NCBI GenBank assembly: GCA_018401385.1
Contig: JAGYKZ010000017.1
Location: 1-32,572, forward strand
Length of the DNA: 32,572 bases
Reading direction: 5' to 3'
Source: Roseicyclus sp.
GTDB lineage: Bacteria; Pseudomonadota; Alphaproteobacteria; Rhodobacterales; Rhodobacteraceae
In this document: piece by piece, positions 25,981-32,572 of the stretch
Position numbering within the stretch: the first letter of the stretch is position 1
How the letters are laid out: each line of letters starts with the position of its first letter
Translations under genes and position numbers: made by a program
The notes under the pieces: model-generated
The model's input: the letters and a program-made list of their open reading frames with translations, nothing else
The model's database searches: none
What the model was told of the DNA's origin: nothing

Positions 25981-27877
25981 GGACCCCGATATACACTGCG
26001 CGGTCAGATGTGCCGAAGCCGCGGGTGGTTTGGTATTGGTGATCGGTCAGGTTTTCGACCCGAAAATAAAGTTCTGTGTTCTCGTGGATTTGGCGGGACA
26101 GTGTTGTGTCGAACACGGTGTAGTTGTCGCCAATGACTGTCGCGCTGTCTAACAGGTTATCAACATGGCGCATCGTGCCAGTAAATTGCCAATCTGCGGC
26201 AACCTCAGCATCTAAGCCTAATGTAAACGTGTTATAAGGCACGCGGACAACACGAATTCCGCTTTGTTCACGGGCGTCCGTGTAAATGTAGGTGGCCGAT
26301 AGCATGGCGCGATCCGTGATCGGTGCGCTTGCGGCCAGTTCTAAGCCCTTGAAAGTGGTTGTGCCAGTGGCGTTGATTGAGGTGGCTTGTGATCCCCCGG
26401 CACACACGCCGCCAACACGTGTACAATCCTGATAGCGGATGAAATCTTCGACCTTCAGTTGGAACACAGTCGCTTCGATCATCGACCCTGACTGGAATTC
26501 ATAGGCGAGGCCCAGTTCGGCGCTTTCACTGCTTTCGGGTCGCAAGTTACTATTGCCAACATATGGAGTGCCGAAGCTATTAAATTGCCAAACACTTTCA
26601 CTCAAAGAAGGTGCACGGAACCCGTCTGCGTAGCTTGCGCGTAAGGTCAATCGATCTGTCGGGCGGAAGGCCGCTGCGATCCGAGCCGATGTTTGGTCGC
26701 CAAAGGTTGAGTATTCCTCATAGCGCAGACCCAAGGACAGATCGAAATCTTCGCGGGGCGACCAAATCCCCTCGGTGAACCCCGCATGGGTTGTCACAGG
26801 GATAATGGCGCCTGAGGTGCTGTTGGATTGGGCTGACTCCTCTCGGATTTCAGCGCCCAATGTGAGGTTGAGATTGCGGATGCGATCAGATGTAGCTTGG
26901 TAGCTCGCGGTTTGGCGCGTTCCTTTGAAGGAAGACGCAAAGTTACCCACTGACTCAAGGCTGCGGTCAACATTCATCTCGGTCAAGCTGAACTCGTGAT
27001 CCCAAGATTGGGTTTGCCAACGGGCGAAACCGCGCAGACCCGTTTGGCGATATTGGTTGGTTTCATCCCCAACCGTGCCATCCACAGGTGCGCCATTCGC
27101 GAATTCATCAAACTCCCCTCGCGAAGCTTCACGGAAACCATTTATGCCGATCGTCACGTTCGGCGACAGATCATAGCTGATCGTGAAGTTCTGGCCGTTG
27201 CTGCGGAAAGAGTCCGCCTCTGTGTTGCCGTTATTTTCCTCAGCGGCGGAAAAGCCATCGCTTCGCGCGGCGTTTACGCCAAAGCTTAGGCTGAGATCAC
27301 CGAACCGTTCTGCATAATGATAGCTTCCGATTACAGTTCCATAGCTGCCCGCCTCAAGCTGGTAGCTTTGCTGCGCGCCAGTGGTGTTTTCATTGAACCT
27401 GTTTTGCGTTGTGATCGAAATGACCCCTGCCACCGCGCTGCCCCCATAGAGCGCAGATTGCGAACCACGGATAATTTCCACACGCTTAACGGAACTGGTG
27501 GATAAGCTGCTGAATCCGTTGAACTGGGCATTGGTTGCAGTTGGATCATTGACCAAGATGCCGTCAATATACACAGCTGTGAACTGTGGCCCTGCACCCC
27601 GAAGGCGCACAGTTGTCGTTCCGCCAATGCCACCATTTTGCGTTACTGAGATGCCAGTTTGGCGTGCCAGAAAATTGGATAATTGAATGTTGCCTGCATC
27701 GCGCAGCTGTTCTTCAGTGATAACTTGGGTCGTCACCCCCGTCCGATTTCGTGCCACATCGGTGAGGCTTGCTGAAAAGACCAGCTCGTCCAATGTGAAC
27801 ACATTCTGTGCGGCGGCAGGTGCAGCGGCGAGGCCCGCGCAGAGCGCGGCAAGGCTTAAGGTGGAATAAGGGCGCAT
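25967..27877 (-). CDS. btuB: TonB-dependent cobalamin receptor
   Basis: The 636-residue protein has a signal peptide ending APAAAQ near residue 24, then a plug domain starting LDELVFSASLTDVARNRTGV and containing ITEEQLRDAGNIQLSNFLAR and RLRGAGPQFTAVYIDGILVN, and a 22-strand-type barrel ending in aromatic TSDRAYIGVRGTF-like residues with terminal Phe (sequence ends YIGVRGTF). The organisation is that of BtuB. The ATG at 27877 follows a GGAG at about 27887 and is chosen for the signal peptide; an ATG at 27937 upstream would add 20 residues lying in the riboswitch leader. It is the first gene behind the cobalamin riboswitch and is followed by btuFCD, so corrinoid uptake is well supported. Confidence 0.93.
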   Translation of the reverse strand: MRPYSTLSLAALCAGLAAAPAAAQNVFTLDELVFSASLTDVARNRTGVTTQVITEEQLRDAGNIQLSNFLARQTGISVTQNGGIGGTTTVRLRGAGPQFTAVYIDGILVNDPTATNAQFNGFSSLSTSSVKRVEIIRGSQSALYGGSAVAGVISITTQNRFNENTTGAQQSYQLEAGSYGTVIGSYHYAERFGDLSLSFGVNAARSDGFSAAEENNGNTEADSFRSNGQNFTISYDLSPNVTIGINGFREASRGEFDEFANGAPVDGTVGDETNQYRQTGLRGFARWQTQSWDHEFSLTEMNVDRSLESVGNFASSFKGTRQTASYQATSDRIRNLNLTLGAEIREESAQSNSTSGAIIPVTTHAGFTEGIWSPREDFDLSLGLRYEEYSTFGDQTSARIAAAFRPTDRLTLRASYADGFRAPSLSESVWQFNSFGTPYVGNSNLRPESSESAELGLAYEFQSGSMIEATVFQLKVEDFIRYQDCTRVGGVCAGGSQATSINATGTTTFKGLELAASAPITDRAMLSATYIYTDAREQSGIRVVRVPYNTFTLGLDAEVAADWQFTGTMRHVDNLLDSATVIGDNYTVFDTTLSRQIHENTELYFRVENLTDHQYQTTRGFGTSDRAVYIGVRGTF

Positions 27878-27950
27878 TTCGGCTCCAATAAACTGGCGGC
27901 GGCAGGTCAGTGACCCGTGCCAATCGGTTATGGTCATTGGAGGGATTGCC

Positions 27951-27989
27951 CCTTCCGCAGACGGCGAATTTTGCCACCACGACGGAAGG
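27951..27989 (-). promoter_or_regulatory. Leader hairpin between riboswitch and btuB
   Basis: On the minus strand CCTTCCG (27989-27983) pairs with CGGAAGG (27957-27951), enclosing a smaller GGC...GCC stem. It lies between the aptamer and the btuB start, where an expression platform is expected. No T-run follows, so a transcription terminator is unlikely; a role in translation control or leader folding is possible. Confidence 0.35.
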
Positions 27990-28028
27990 TCCGTTGCCCG
28001 CTGCGCCCACCGCGCTTGGACAGGGTGA

Positions 28029-28213
28029 TCACTTCGGCAGGTCTCCTGACTTGCGGGTCACTGTTTGATCGGGCCTTCCCGCAACCCATATGGGGTCGCA
28101 GTGGCATATGCCGATCTCACTCGCCGCTTACAGTTGCGGGGGCAGTCGCGGAGTTTCACCGCGTTCCCTTTTCACTCAATGCTGTGTCCAACACTGAGAC
28201 CGAAGCGTGATCT
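28029..28213 (-). promoter_or_regulatory. Cobalamin (AdoCbl) riboswitch aptamer
   Basis: The minus strand carries the conserved parts of a cobalamin riboswitch in order. A P1 strand ATCACGCTTCGG lies at the 5' end (about 28213-28202). GGGAACGCGGTGAAACTCCG, the CGACTGCCCCCGCAACTGTA core and a GGTTGCGGGAAGG arm follow, then the B12 box AGTCAGGAGACCTGCC, and finally CCGAAGTGAT (about 28038-28029), which closes P1. It lies directly upstream of btuB and presumably shuts down the whole btuB-F-C-D-cbiZ-exbB-exbD-exbD-tonB unit when adenosylcobalamin is plentiful. Identification rests on the B12 box and core, which are near-consensus. Confidence 0.96.
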
Positions 28214-28237
28214 GTGTAACGCTGGGATGTGCTCAAC

Positions 28238-29206
28238 TCAAGGGTGAAAGCGACTGTCTGGTCGAAGAAAGCGGCGATGGGCGCTTGGGTCTATCCATGC
28301 GGGCCTGCCTTTTGGGTCCAAAACGGCGCAAGCGCCCAAGATCAAGCCAGAGACCGTGGCGATCATACCCGCCGCGCTGACCGCGTGGTCAAAGCCAATC
28401 CAGAGCGGCCCATATCCCGCCAAAACATAGCCTAGGACGGCGGAAAGGCTTGCAAAAACAACACTCCACCAGATTTGCGCCGAAAGCCTGTCGGTCATCA
28501 GCCGTGCGGCGGCGGCCGGACATATGAACATGGCAATCACGATGATTGACCCTACGGCGTCAAAGGCGGTCACAGCGGCCAGCGCCGCCACCATCACCAG
28601 TCCCAAACTGATGGCACGCACCGGCAAGCCAAGACTTTCGGCATAGCCTTCGTCAAAGGTTGAGATTTTCAGAGGCCGCCAAAACACAAGCATAAGCCCA
28701 AGAATCAGCACCGAACTGACGGCAAGTCGCGGCAATTCGGGCGGCAACTGTGCCAGTGCCACGGGGTCAAGCAGGGAGGACCAGCCGCGCGCCTCGAGCC
28801 AGATCAAACTTTCAAGATTGCCCATCAAAGCGTGTTCCACATCCAAATGCACAGAGGATGCATCGCTTTGCTCCAGCAGTAAGACTCCAAGCGCAAATAA
28901 GGTGGTAAAGACCACCCCCATGATCGCGCCTGTTTCGATGCGTGAAATCCGTCTGATCACATCAATTGCAACCACTGAGAATAAGGCCGCCGCCGCCGCC
29001 CCCAAAAGCATGGCCCACGCGTCCAGACTGCGGGTGATCAAGAAGCCCATCACGATCCCGGGCAGCACAACATGGCTGATAGCATCCCCGACCAGTGCCT
29101 GTTTGCGCAGCACCAGAAAATTGCCTGGCAAAGCACAGGAAATCGCGGCGAAAACCCCGATCAGGATGGGTGTGAGAGACAGGGCGACAAATTCGGCTCC
29201 GCTCAT
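28238..29206 (-). CDS. sitD: Metal ABC transporter permease (SitD-like)
   Basis: The 322-residue protein is an ABC-3 family permease of the ZnuB/TroCD/SitCD type, with about nine hydrophobic helices. Family segments include FLVLRKQALVGDAISHVVLPGIV near the N-terminus and AFDAVGSIIVIAMFICPAAAARLMTDR in the C-terminal half. It overlaps sitC by 4 bp. Together with sitC it forms the heterodimeric channel of a Mn(II)/Fe(II)-type importer. The last 25 residues (after LDPKGRP) are polar and less family-like. The stop lies only 25 bp from the 5' end of the B12 riboswitch. Confidence 0.92.
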   Translation of the reverse strand: MSGAEFVALSLTPILIGVFAAISCALPGNFLVLRKQALVGDAISHVVLPGIVMGFLITRSLDAWAMLLGAAAAALFSVVAIDVIRRISRIETGAIMGVVFTTLFALGVLLLEQSDASSVHLDVEHALMGNLESLIWLEARGWSSLLDPVALAQLPPELPRLAVSSVLILGLMLVFWRPLKISTFDEGYAESLGLPVRAISLGLVMVAALAAVTAFDAVGSIIVIAMFICPAAAARLMTDRLSAQIWWSVVFASLSAVLGYVLAGYGPLWIGFDHAVSAAGMIATVSGLILGACAVLDPKGRPAWIDPSAHRRFLRPDSRFHP

Positions 29207-30377
29207 GACGCCGTCTCCATGGCCTGGTCGATATGGTGCAATTCATCGCGGGTGAAACTGCGTGAGAGGTCACTCAAACCATCGTGACGGGATAGAAATT
29301 CGGAATAATCTGGATTGCGGCGCAAGTAGGCCAGCCGCATTTCATCGCGCAAGGCCGCCTTTGCCGCGTCTTCTCCGCGCGCGGTCAAGACGCCGTCCGC
29401 CCGCAAGTGGCCATCATGCTGAAGCAGTTTGCGGGTATAGGGTTCATGCACGTGATAGCCTTGGGCAAGGGCCAACAAGCCTTGCCTGCGATGCACGCGG
29501 CGTTGGAATGTGCGCGCGCGCGCGGCGGATGCCAAGATCCCGCGTGCGGGCGCAAAAAACAGGGCAAGCAGAAAAAACCCACCCGATACAAGTACGATAA
29601 TCGCCCCCGTGGGCAGGTCGGGTGCAAGGCTTGAAATCCCTGCGCCCACAACGCCCGACACCCCCCCGATCACGCCTGCAAGCGGCGTGATATGGTTGGC
29701 ACGATTGCTGATCAGCCGCGCGGTCACCGAAGGGATGATCAACAGCGCGACAATCAGGATCAGACCCACGATTTTCAATCCGATCACGGTCACGGCAAGG
29801 ATCAGCGCCATCGCCGCCCCATCTATGAACCGAAGGTTCACGCCAAGGCTTTGGGCGAAATTCTCGTCAAAAGCGGTGATCATCATCGGCCTGTGCAGAA
29901 GCAGAGCCACGCAGAGGACCAAAGCCCCGCCCATCGCGATGATCTGTGCATCTTCGCGCAGCATCGCGGCGGTCGACCCCAGAAGCAGGTGATCCAACCC
30001 CGCTTGTTGTCCCGCGCTCATGTTCTGGATCAGGGTCAGCATGACCACGCCCAAGCCAAAGAAACTCGATAGCACTGCACCGATTGCGGCGTCTTCGGTC
30101 AATCGCGTGCGGGTTTTGAAAGTGCACCACCCACAGCCCCAAAGCGGCACTGATAGCCGAGCCGATCAACAGCCCCTCCAACGCACGGCCCGTGCCGCAA
30201 GGCAACCATAATCATGAATCCGCCGCACAGGCCCAGGCAGGGTTGCGTGGCTGACGGCATCGATAGCAATGCCCGTTTGCGCAGAAACATGAATGTGCCG
30301 GTTACCCCCGCGGCAATGCCCAAAAGGCCCGCGCCAACCATCACCAAGGCAACATTATAGGACAGCACAAAGCTCAA
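29203..30377 (-). CDS. sitC: Metal ABC transporter permease with C-terminal winged-helix-like tail (SitC-like), frame-damaged 5' end
   Basis: This is the second ABC-3 permease of the set. The start is probably the TTG at 30377, which overlaps the sitB stop as TTGA. The first segment reads VTGTFMFLRKRALLS and should continue DAVSHATLPG, but the frame shifts there (about 30255) and again near 30100-30130. From about 30100 one frame runs clean through the permease core (FDENFAQSLGVNLRFIDGAA, LILIVALLIIPSVTARLI) to TGA 29203. After the last helix (FFLLALFFAPARG) come about 105 extra soluble residues: RRQGLLALAQ, LRADGVLTARGEDAAKAALR, then an acidic-basic tail with YLRRNPDY and DELHHIDQAME. Such tails resemble winged-helix/DtxR-like parts known in some TroC/YtgC-type permeases. 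The 5' indels are probably sequence errors. Confidence 0.85.
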
Positions 30378-31165
30378 TGCAGGCCCGCCTCCCGCAAACG
30401 GTCGATCTGTGCGGTCATAAGCCGCCCACCGTAGGTGTCTTCCAGATTTTTTGGGGTGAAGGTGGTGCTGATATCCCCTTGGGCAATCAGCCGCGTGTTG
30501 ATCATGGCGACATGATCAAAATAATCGGCCACTGTGGAGAGGTCGTGATGCACGGCGACAACCGTTTTGCCTGCCTCTTTGAGGTTTTTCAGCACAGCGA
30601 TGATTGCTGTTTCGGTGGCGGCATCCACACCTGCAAACGGTTCGTCCAAAAGATAGAGATCCGCGTTTTGTGCGAGGGCGCGTGCCAAAAAGACGCGCTG
30701 TTGTTGCCCGCCTGAAAGCTGGCCGATTTGGCGATGGCGGAAATCCTGCATACCGACACGGGCAAGCGCGTCTTCGGCCAAAGCTTCATCGGCGCGGGTA
30801 ATCCGCCGCAACAGGCCTGACTGGCGATACAGCCCCATCAGAACCACATCGCGCACATCGGCGGGAAAATCCCAATCGACACTGGCGCGCTGTGGCACAT
30901 AGGCGATGCGGTGACGTTCGGAGGCCAAAGCGCGGCCAAAGATCGACACCTGCCCAGAAAGCCGCGGCACTGTTCCCAGTGCGGCCTTGAGGAGGGTCGA
31001 TTTTCCTGCTCCGTTTGGCCCGATGATCGCGGTCATAGATTGTGGCAAAATGGTTAAATCCACCGAAAAAAGCGCGGGTTTTTCACCATAGCTGACACTC
31101 AGGCCGCGAATGGCCAAAGGGCTGCTTGGGTCGAGTTGGTCCGTGTGCCGATAAAGCTTTAGCAT
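30374..31165 (-). CDS. sitB: Metal ABC transporter ATP-binding protein (SitB-like)
   Basis: The 263-residue ATPase has Walker A GPNGAGKST (49-57), Q-loop YVPQRASVDWDFP (typical of Mn/Zn importers), signature LSGGQQQR (150-157), Walker B LYLLDEPFAGVD (170-181) and H-loop VAVHHDLS. It drives the import of a divalent metal, most likely Mn(II) or Fe(II). It starts 13 bp after the sitA stop and overlaps sitC by 4 bp. Confidence 0.94.
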   Translation of the reverse strand: MLKLYRHTDQLDPSSPLAIRGLSVSYGEKPALFSVDLTILPQSMTAIIGPNGAGKSTLLKAALGTVPRLSGQVSIFGRALASERHRIAYVPQRASVDWDFPADVRDVVLMGLYRQSGLLRRITRADEALAEDALARVGMQDFRHRQIGQLSGGQQQRVFLARALAQNADLYLLDEPFAGVDAATETAIIAVLKNLKEAGKTVVAVHHDLSTVADYFDHVAMINTRLIAQGDISTTFTPKNLEDTYGGRLMTAQIDRLREAGLH

Positions 31166-31178
31166 TCTCGATCCTGTG

Positions 31179-32129
31179 TCATTTCCCCCCCAAATTCCCG
31201 CTCATACCTGTTTGCGGTGCAGTGCCGCCAAGGGCGCGCGTGATCATGGTGATGTTGTGATCAATCATCCCGATATAGGTGCCTTCATATGTGCTTTCTG
31301 GTCCCATCGCGTCAGAAAATAATTCACCCCCAATGGCCACGTCATGGCCTTGCGCGGCCGCGCCTTCTTGCAAGGCACGAATGTTGCGATCCGATACGGA
31401 GCTTTCAACAAAGATGGCGCGAATGTCGCGATTGACCAACAGGTCAACCAATTCGGTGATCCGCTGCAACCCCGCCTCGGAGGCTGTGGAGATGCCTTGA
31501 ATGCCCAAAACTTCAAAATCATAGGCGCGACCAAAATAACCAAAGGCATCATGCGCCGTAACCAGAACCCGCGCGGTTTCGGGGATTGTTGCGAGACGGG
31601 TCTGGGCGTAATCATCGAGTGCGGCAAGACGTGCCAAATATGCCTCCGCATTGGCGGTAAAGATCACCGCTGCATCGGGCCTCGTTTCGATCATTTTATC
31701 GCGCAAAGCCTCAACGGCCATGCGCCACAGCTTTGGGTCCATCCAGATATGGGGGTCAAAGCGACCTTCGTAATCGGCATGGCTGAGGCGCTGATCCTCG
31801 GGGATGGCCTCGCCCAAAGCGATCACATTGCGGCTTTCGCTTAGGTCCAGCAGGAGCGGCTCAAGTTGCGCTTCGAGAAAGAGACCGTTCCAAACAATCA
31901 AATCCGCATTCATCAGCGCCAAAATATCCGTGCGTGTTTGGCGAAAGGCGTGCGGATCAACGCCTGCGCCCATCAGCGCGGTAACATCAACCTGATCGCG
32001 CCCAATTTCGCGGACCGCATCGGCGATCATGCCTGTTGTGGCCACCACATTAAGCGGTTCCGATTGCGCATGGGCGGGCATAGCCCCCAAAGGCAGAAGC
32101 ATCACAATAAAAGCGCGCAGAATACGCAT
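31179..32129 (-). CDS. sitA: Periplasmic metal-binding protein (SitA/TroA-like)
   Basis: The 316-residue cluster A-I binding protein has a signal peptide (MRILRAFIVMLLPLGAMPAHA) and the expected metal ligands: His60 in GVDPHAF, His127 in DPHIWMD, His193 in VTAHDAFGYF and Asp273 in LFSDAMGP. This His-His-His-Asp set is of the TroA type; the His-rich loop of zinc-specific ZnuA is absent. With two permeases and a Fur/Mur-like box upstream, a Mn(II)/Fe(II) importer is more likely than a zinc importer, but zinc cannot be excluded. The ATG at 32129 follows GGAGAGG; the upstream in-frame ATG at 32177 lacks a signal-peptide context. It is the first gene of sitABCD. Confidence 0.93.
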   Translation of the reverse strand: MRILRAFIVMLLPLGAMPAHAQSEPLNVVATTGMIADAVREIGRDQVDVTALMGAGVDPHAFRQTRTDILALMNADLIVWNGLFLEAQLEPLLLDLSESRNVIALGEAIPEDQRLSHADYEGRFDPHIWMDPKLWRMAVEALRDKMIETRPDAAVIFTANAEAYLARLAALDDYAQTRLATIPETARVLVTAHDAFGYFGRAYDFEVLGIQGISTASEAGLQRITELVDLLVNRDIRAIFVESSVSDRNIRALQEGAAAQGHDVAIGGELFSDAMGPESTYEGTYIGMIDHNITMITRALGGTAPQTGMSGNLGGK

Positions 32130-32194
32130 TTGATCCTCTCCAATCTTGCATGAATTAAGGCGGCCAGATGCGCCCATATGATGCCGTCAACGGT

Positions 32195-32223
32195 GATATT
32201 GATAATCATTCGCAAAAAGTCAA
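32195..32223 (-). promoter_or_regulatory. Promoter of sitA with Fur/Mur-like operator
   Basis: A 19-bp sequence at 32195-32213 (plus strand GATATTGATAATCATTCGC) matches the classical Fur box at 16 of 19 positions. On the minus strand a TTGACT (32223-32218) and a weak AATATC (32200-32195) with a 17-base spacer form a promoter, and the box fills the spacer and -10. A repressor bound here would block sitABCD. In alphaproteobacteria the Fur homologue Mur controls sitABCD in response to manganese (established knowledge), so Mur is the likely regulator. Confidence 0.75.
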
Positions 32224-32316
32224 GAAGTTGCGAGCCGTTCTCAAATCTGTGATCGCAAGCTTGTCAAACGGTCTGAACCTGTCACTGTGAGGCGAAAGGC
32301 GAGCGGAGGACCATCC

Positions 32317-32572
32317 ATGGCGCAAATCACTGATTTCGAGGATGCCTATCAGAATGGCGCATATATTCCCAACGCAGAGGGATTCATCACCCGTTGGGCG
32401 GCAGATGCGGGGGCCTTCCGCGCGGCCTGTCCGCCATCTGAGCATAATTATGGTCCTGATGCGCGCCAATTTCTTGATCTTTTCATGCCCAAAGGCCCGC
32501 CCGCTGGGTTGTCGGTTTTCATACACGGTGGATACTGGCGGCGCTTTTCACCACGGGATTTTAGCCATTTGG
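32317..32572 (+). CDS. Alpha/beta hydrolase, 3' end outside window
   Basis: The ATG at 32317 follows GCGGAGGACC and opens a frame that runs off the right edge (85 residues visible). The sequence has an N-terminal cap-like segment (EDAYQNGAYIPNAEGFITRW), then LFMPKGPPAG and SVFIHGGYWRRF. The HGGYW motif is the oxyanion-hole motif of hormone-sensitive-lipase-like esterases and kynurenine formamidase-like enzymes. The catalytic Ser, Asp and His lie outside the window, so the substrate is unknown. It is divergent from sitA and may share its promoter region. Confidence 0.82.
   Translation, partial: MAQITDFEDAYQNGAYIPNAEGFITRWAADAGAFRAACPPSEHNYGPDARQFLDLFMPKGPPAGLSVFIHGGYWRRFSPRDFSHL

Noticed and set aside
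27917-28247. Small plus-strand open frames over the riboswitch and btuB leader
   Set aside because: The conserved structure is the minus-strand cobalamin riboswitch. The plus-strand frames have no homology or ribosome binding site.
31179-32129. Zinc-specific ZnuA
   Set aside because: There is no His-rich loop between the ligand residues, and the operon has two different permeases plus a Fur/Mur-type box, so a SitA/TroA-type Mn/Fe role is more likely.

Overview
The window looks like chromosome from a marine alphaproteobacterium of the Rhodobacterales (Roseobacter group). The evidence is the gene set and order: RNase D-lptC-lptA-lptB-hpf-ptsN without rpoN, gltD-unknown-gltB, a NodH-like sulfotransferase, a sitABCD metal transporter with a Fur-family box, a btuBFCD-cbiZ cluster under a cobalamin riboswitch, and moderate G+C with genes joined by 4-nt ATGA overlaps. 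This assignment is inferred from gene content, not from a marker gene.

Left part (1-4.8 kb): the 3' end of a sulfotransferase-like gene (+) meets ptsN (-) tail to tail. Upstream of ptsN on the minus strand lie hpf, lptB, lptA, lptC, rnd and a tRNA-Leu(CAG). These are housekeeping genes for ribosome hibernation, LPS export to the outer membrane and RNA processing. In the sequence as given, hpf, lptB, lptA, lptC and rnd are all broken by many small indels, although their start and stop signals and protein homology survive. Clustered sequencing or assembly error is the best explanation.

Middle part (4.9-16.3 kb): an NDUFA9-like NAD(P)-binding protein (+), undecaprenyl-diphosphatase uppP (-), the glutamate synthase locus gltD / secreted unknown protein / gltB (+, gltB damaged by compensating indels near 12.35-12.6 kb), phosphoserine phosphatase serB (-), and a membrane alpha/beta hydrolase (+, 3' end damaged at a poly-G run).

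Right part (16.3-32.1 kb) is all on the minus strand and is a membrane-transport block. Reading in the direction of transcription: sitA-sitB-sitC-sitD (manganese/iron-type ABC importer, with a Fur/Mur-like box over the sitA promoter); then a cobalamin riboswitch; then btuB, btuF, btuC, btuD, cbiZ, exbB, exbD, exbD, tonB. Together these encode an outer-membrane receptor, its own TonB energiser, an inner-membrane ABC importer and a corrinoid-remodelling amidohydrolase. After a 57-bp gap comes an AttEFGH-like set: an ABC ATPase, a double FtsX permease and a secreted CrtC/lipocalin-like protein. A divergent alpha/beta hydrolase starts at the right edge and is cut by the window end.

I found no CRISPR array, insertion sequence, prophage or rRNA. 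The most notable items are the self-contained riboswitch-controlled B12 salvage operon, including a histidine-run CbiZ and paired ExbD proteins; the winged-helix-like tail on SitC; the conserved-looking secreted protein inside the glt locus; and the clustered frame damage.
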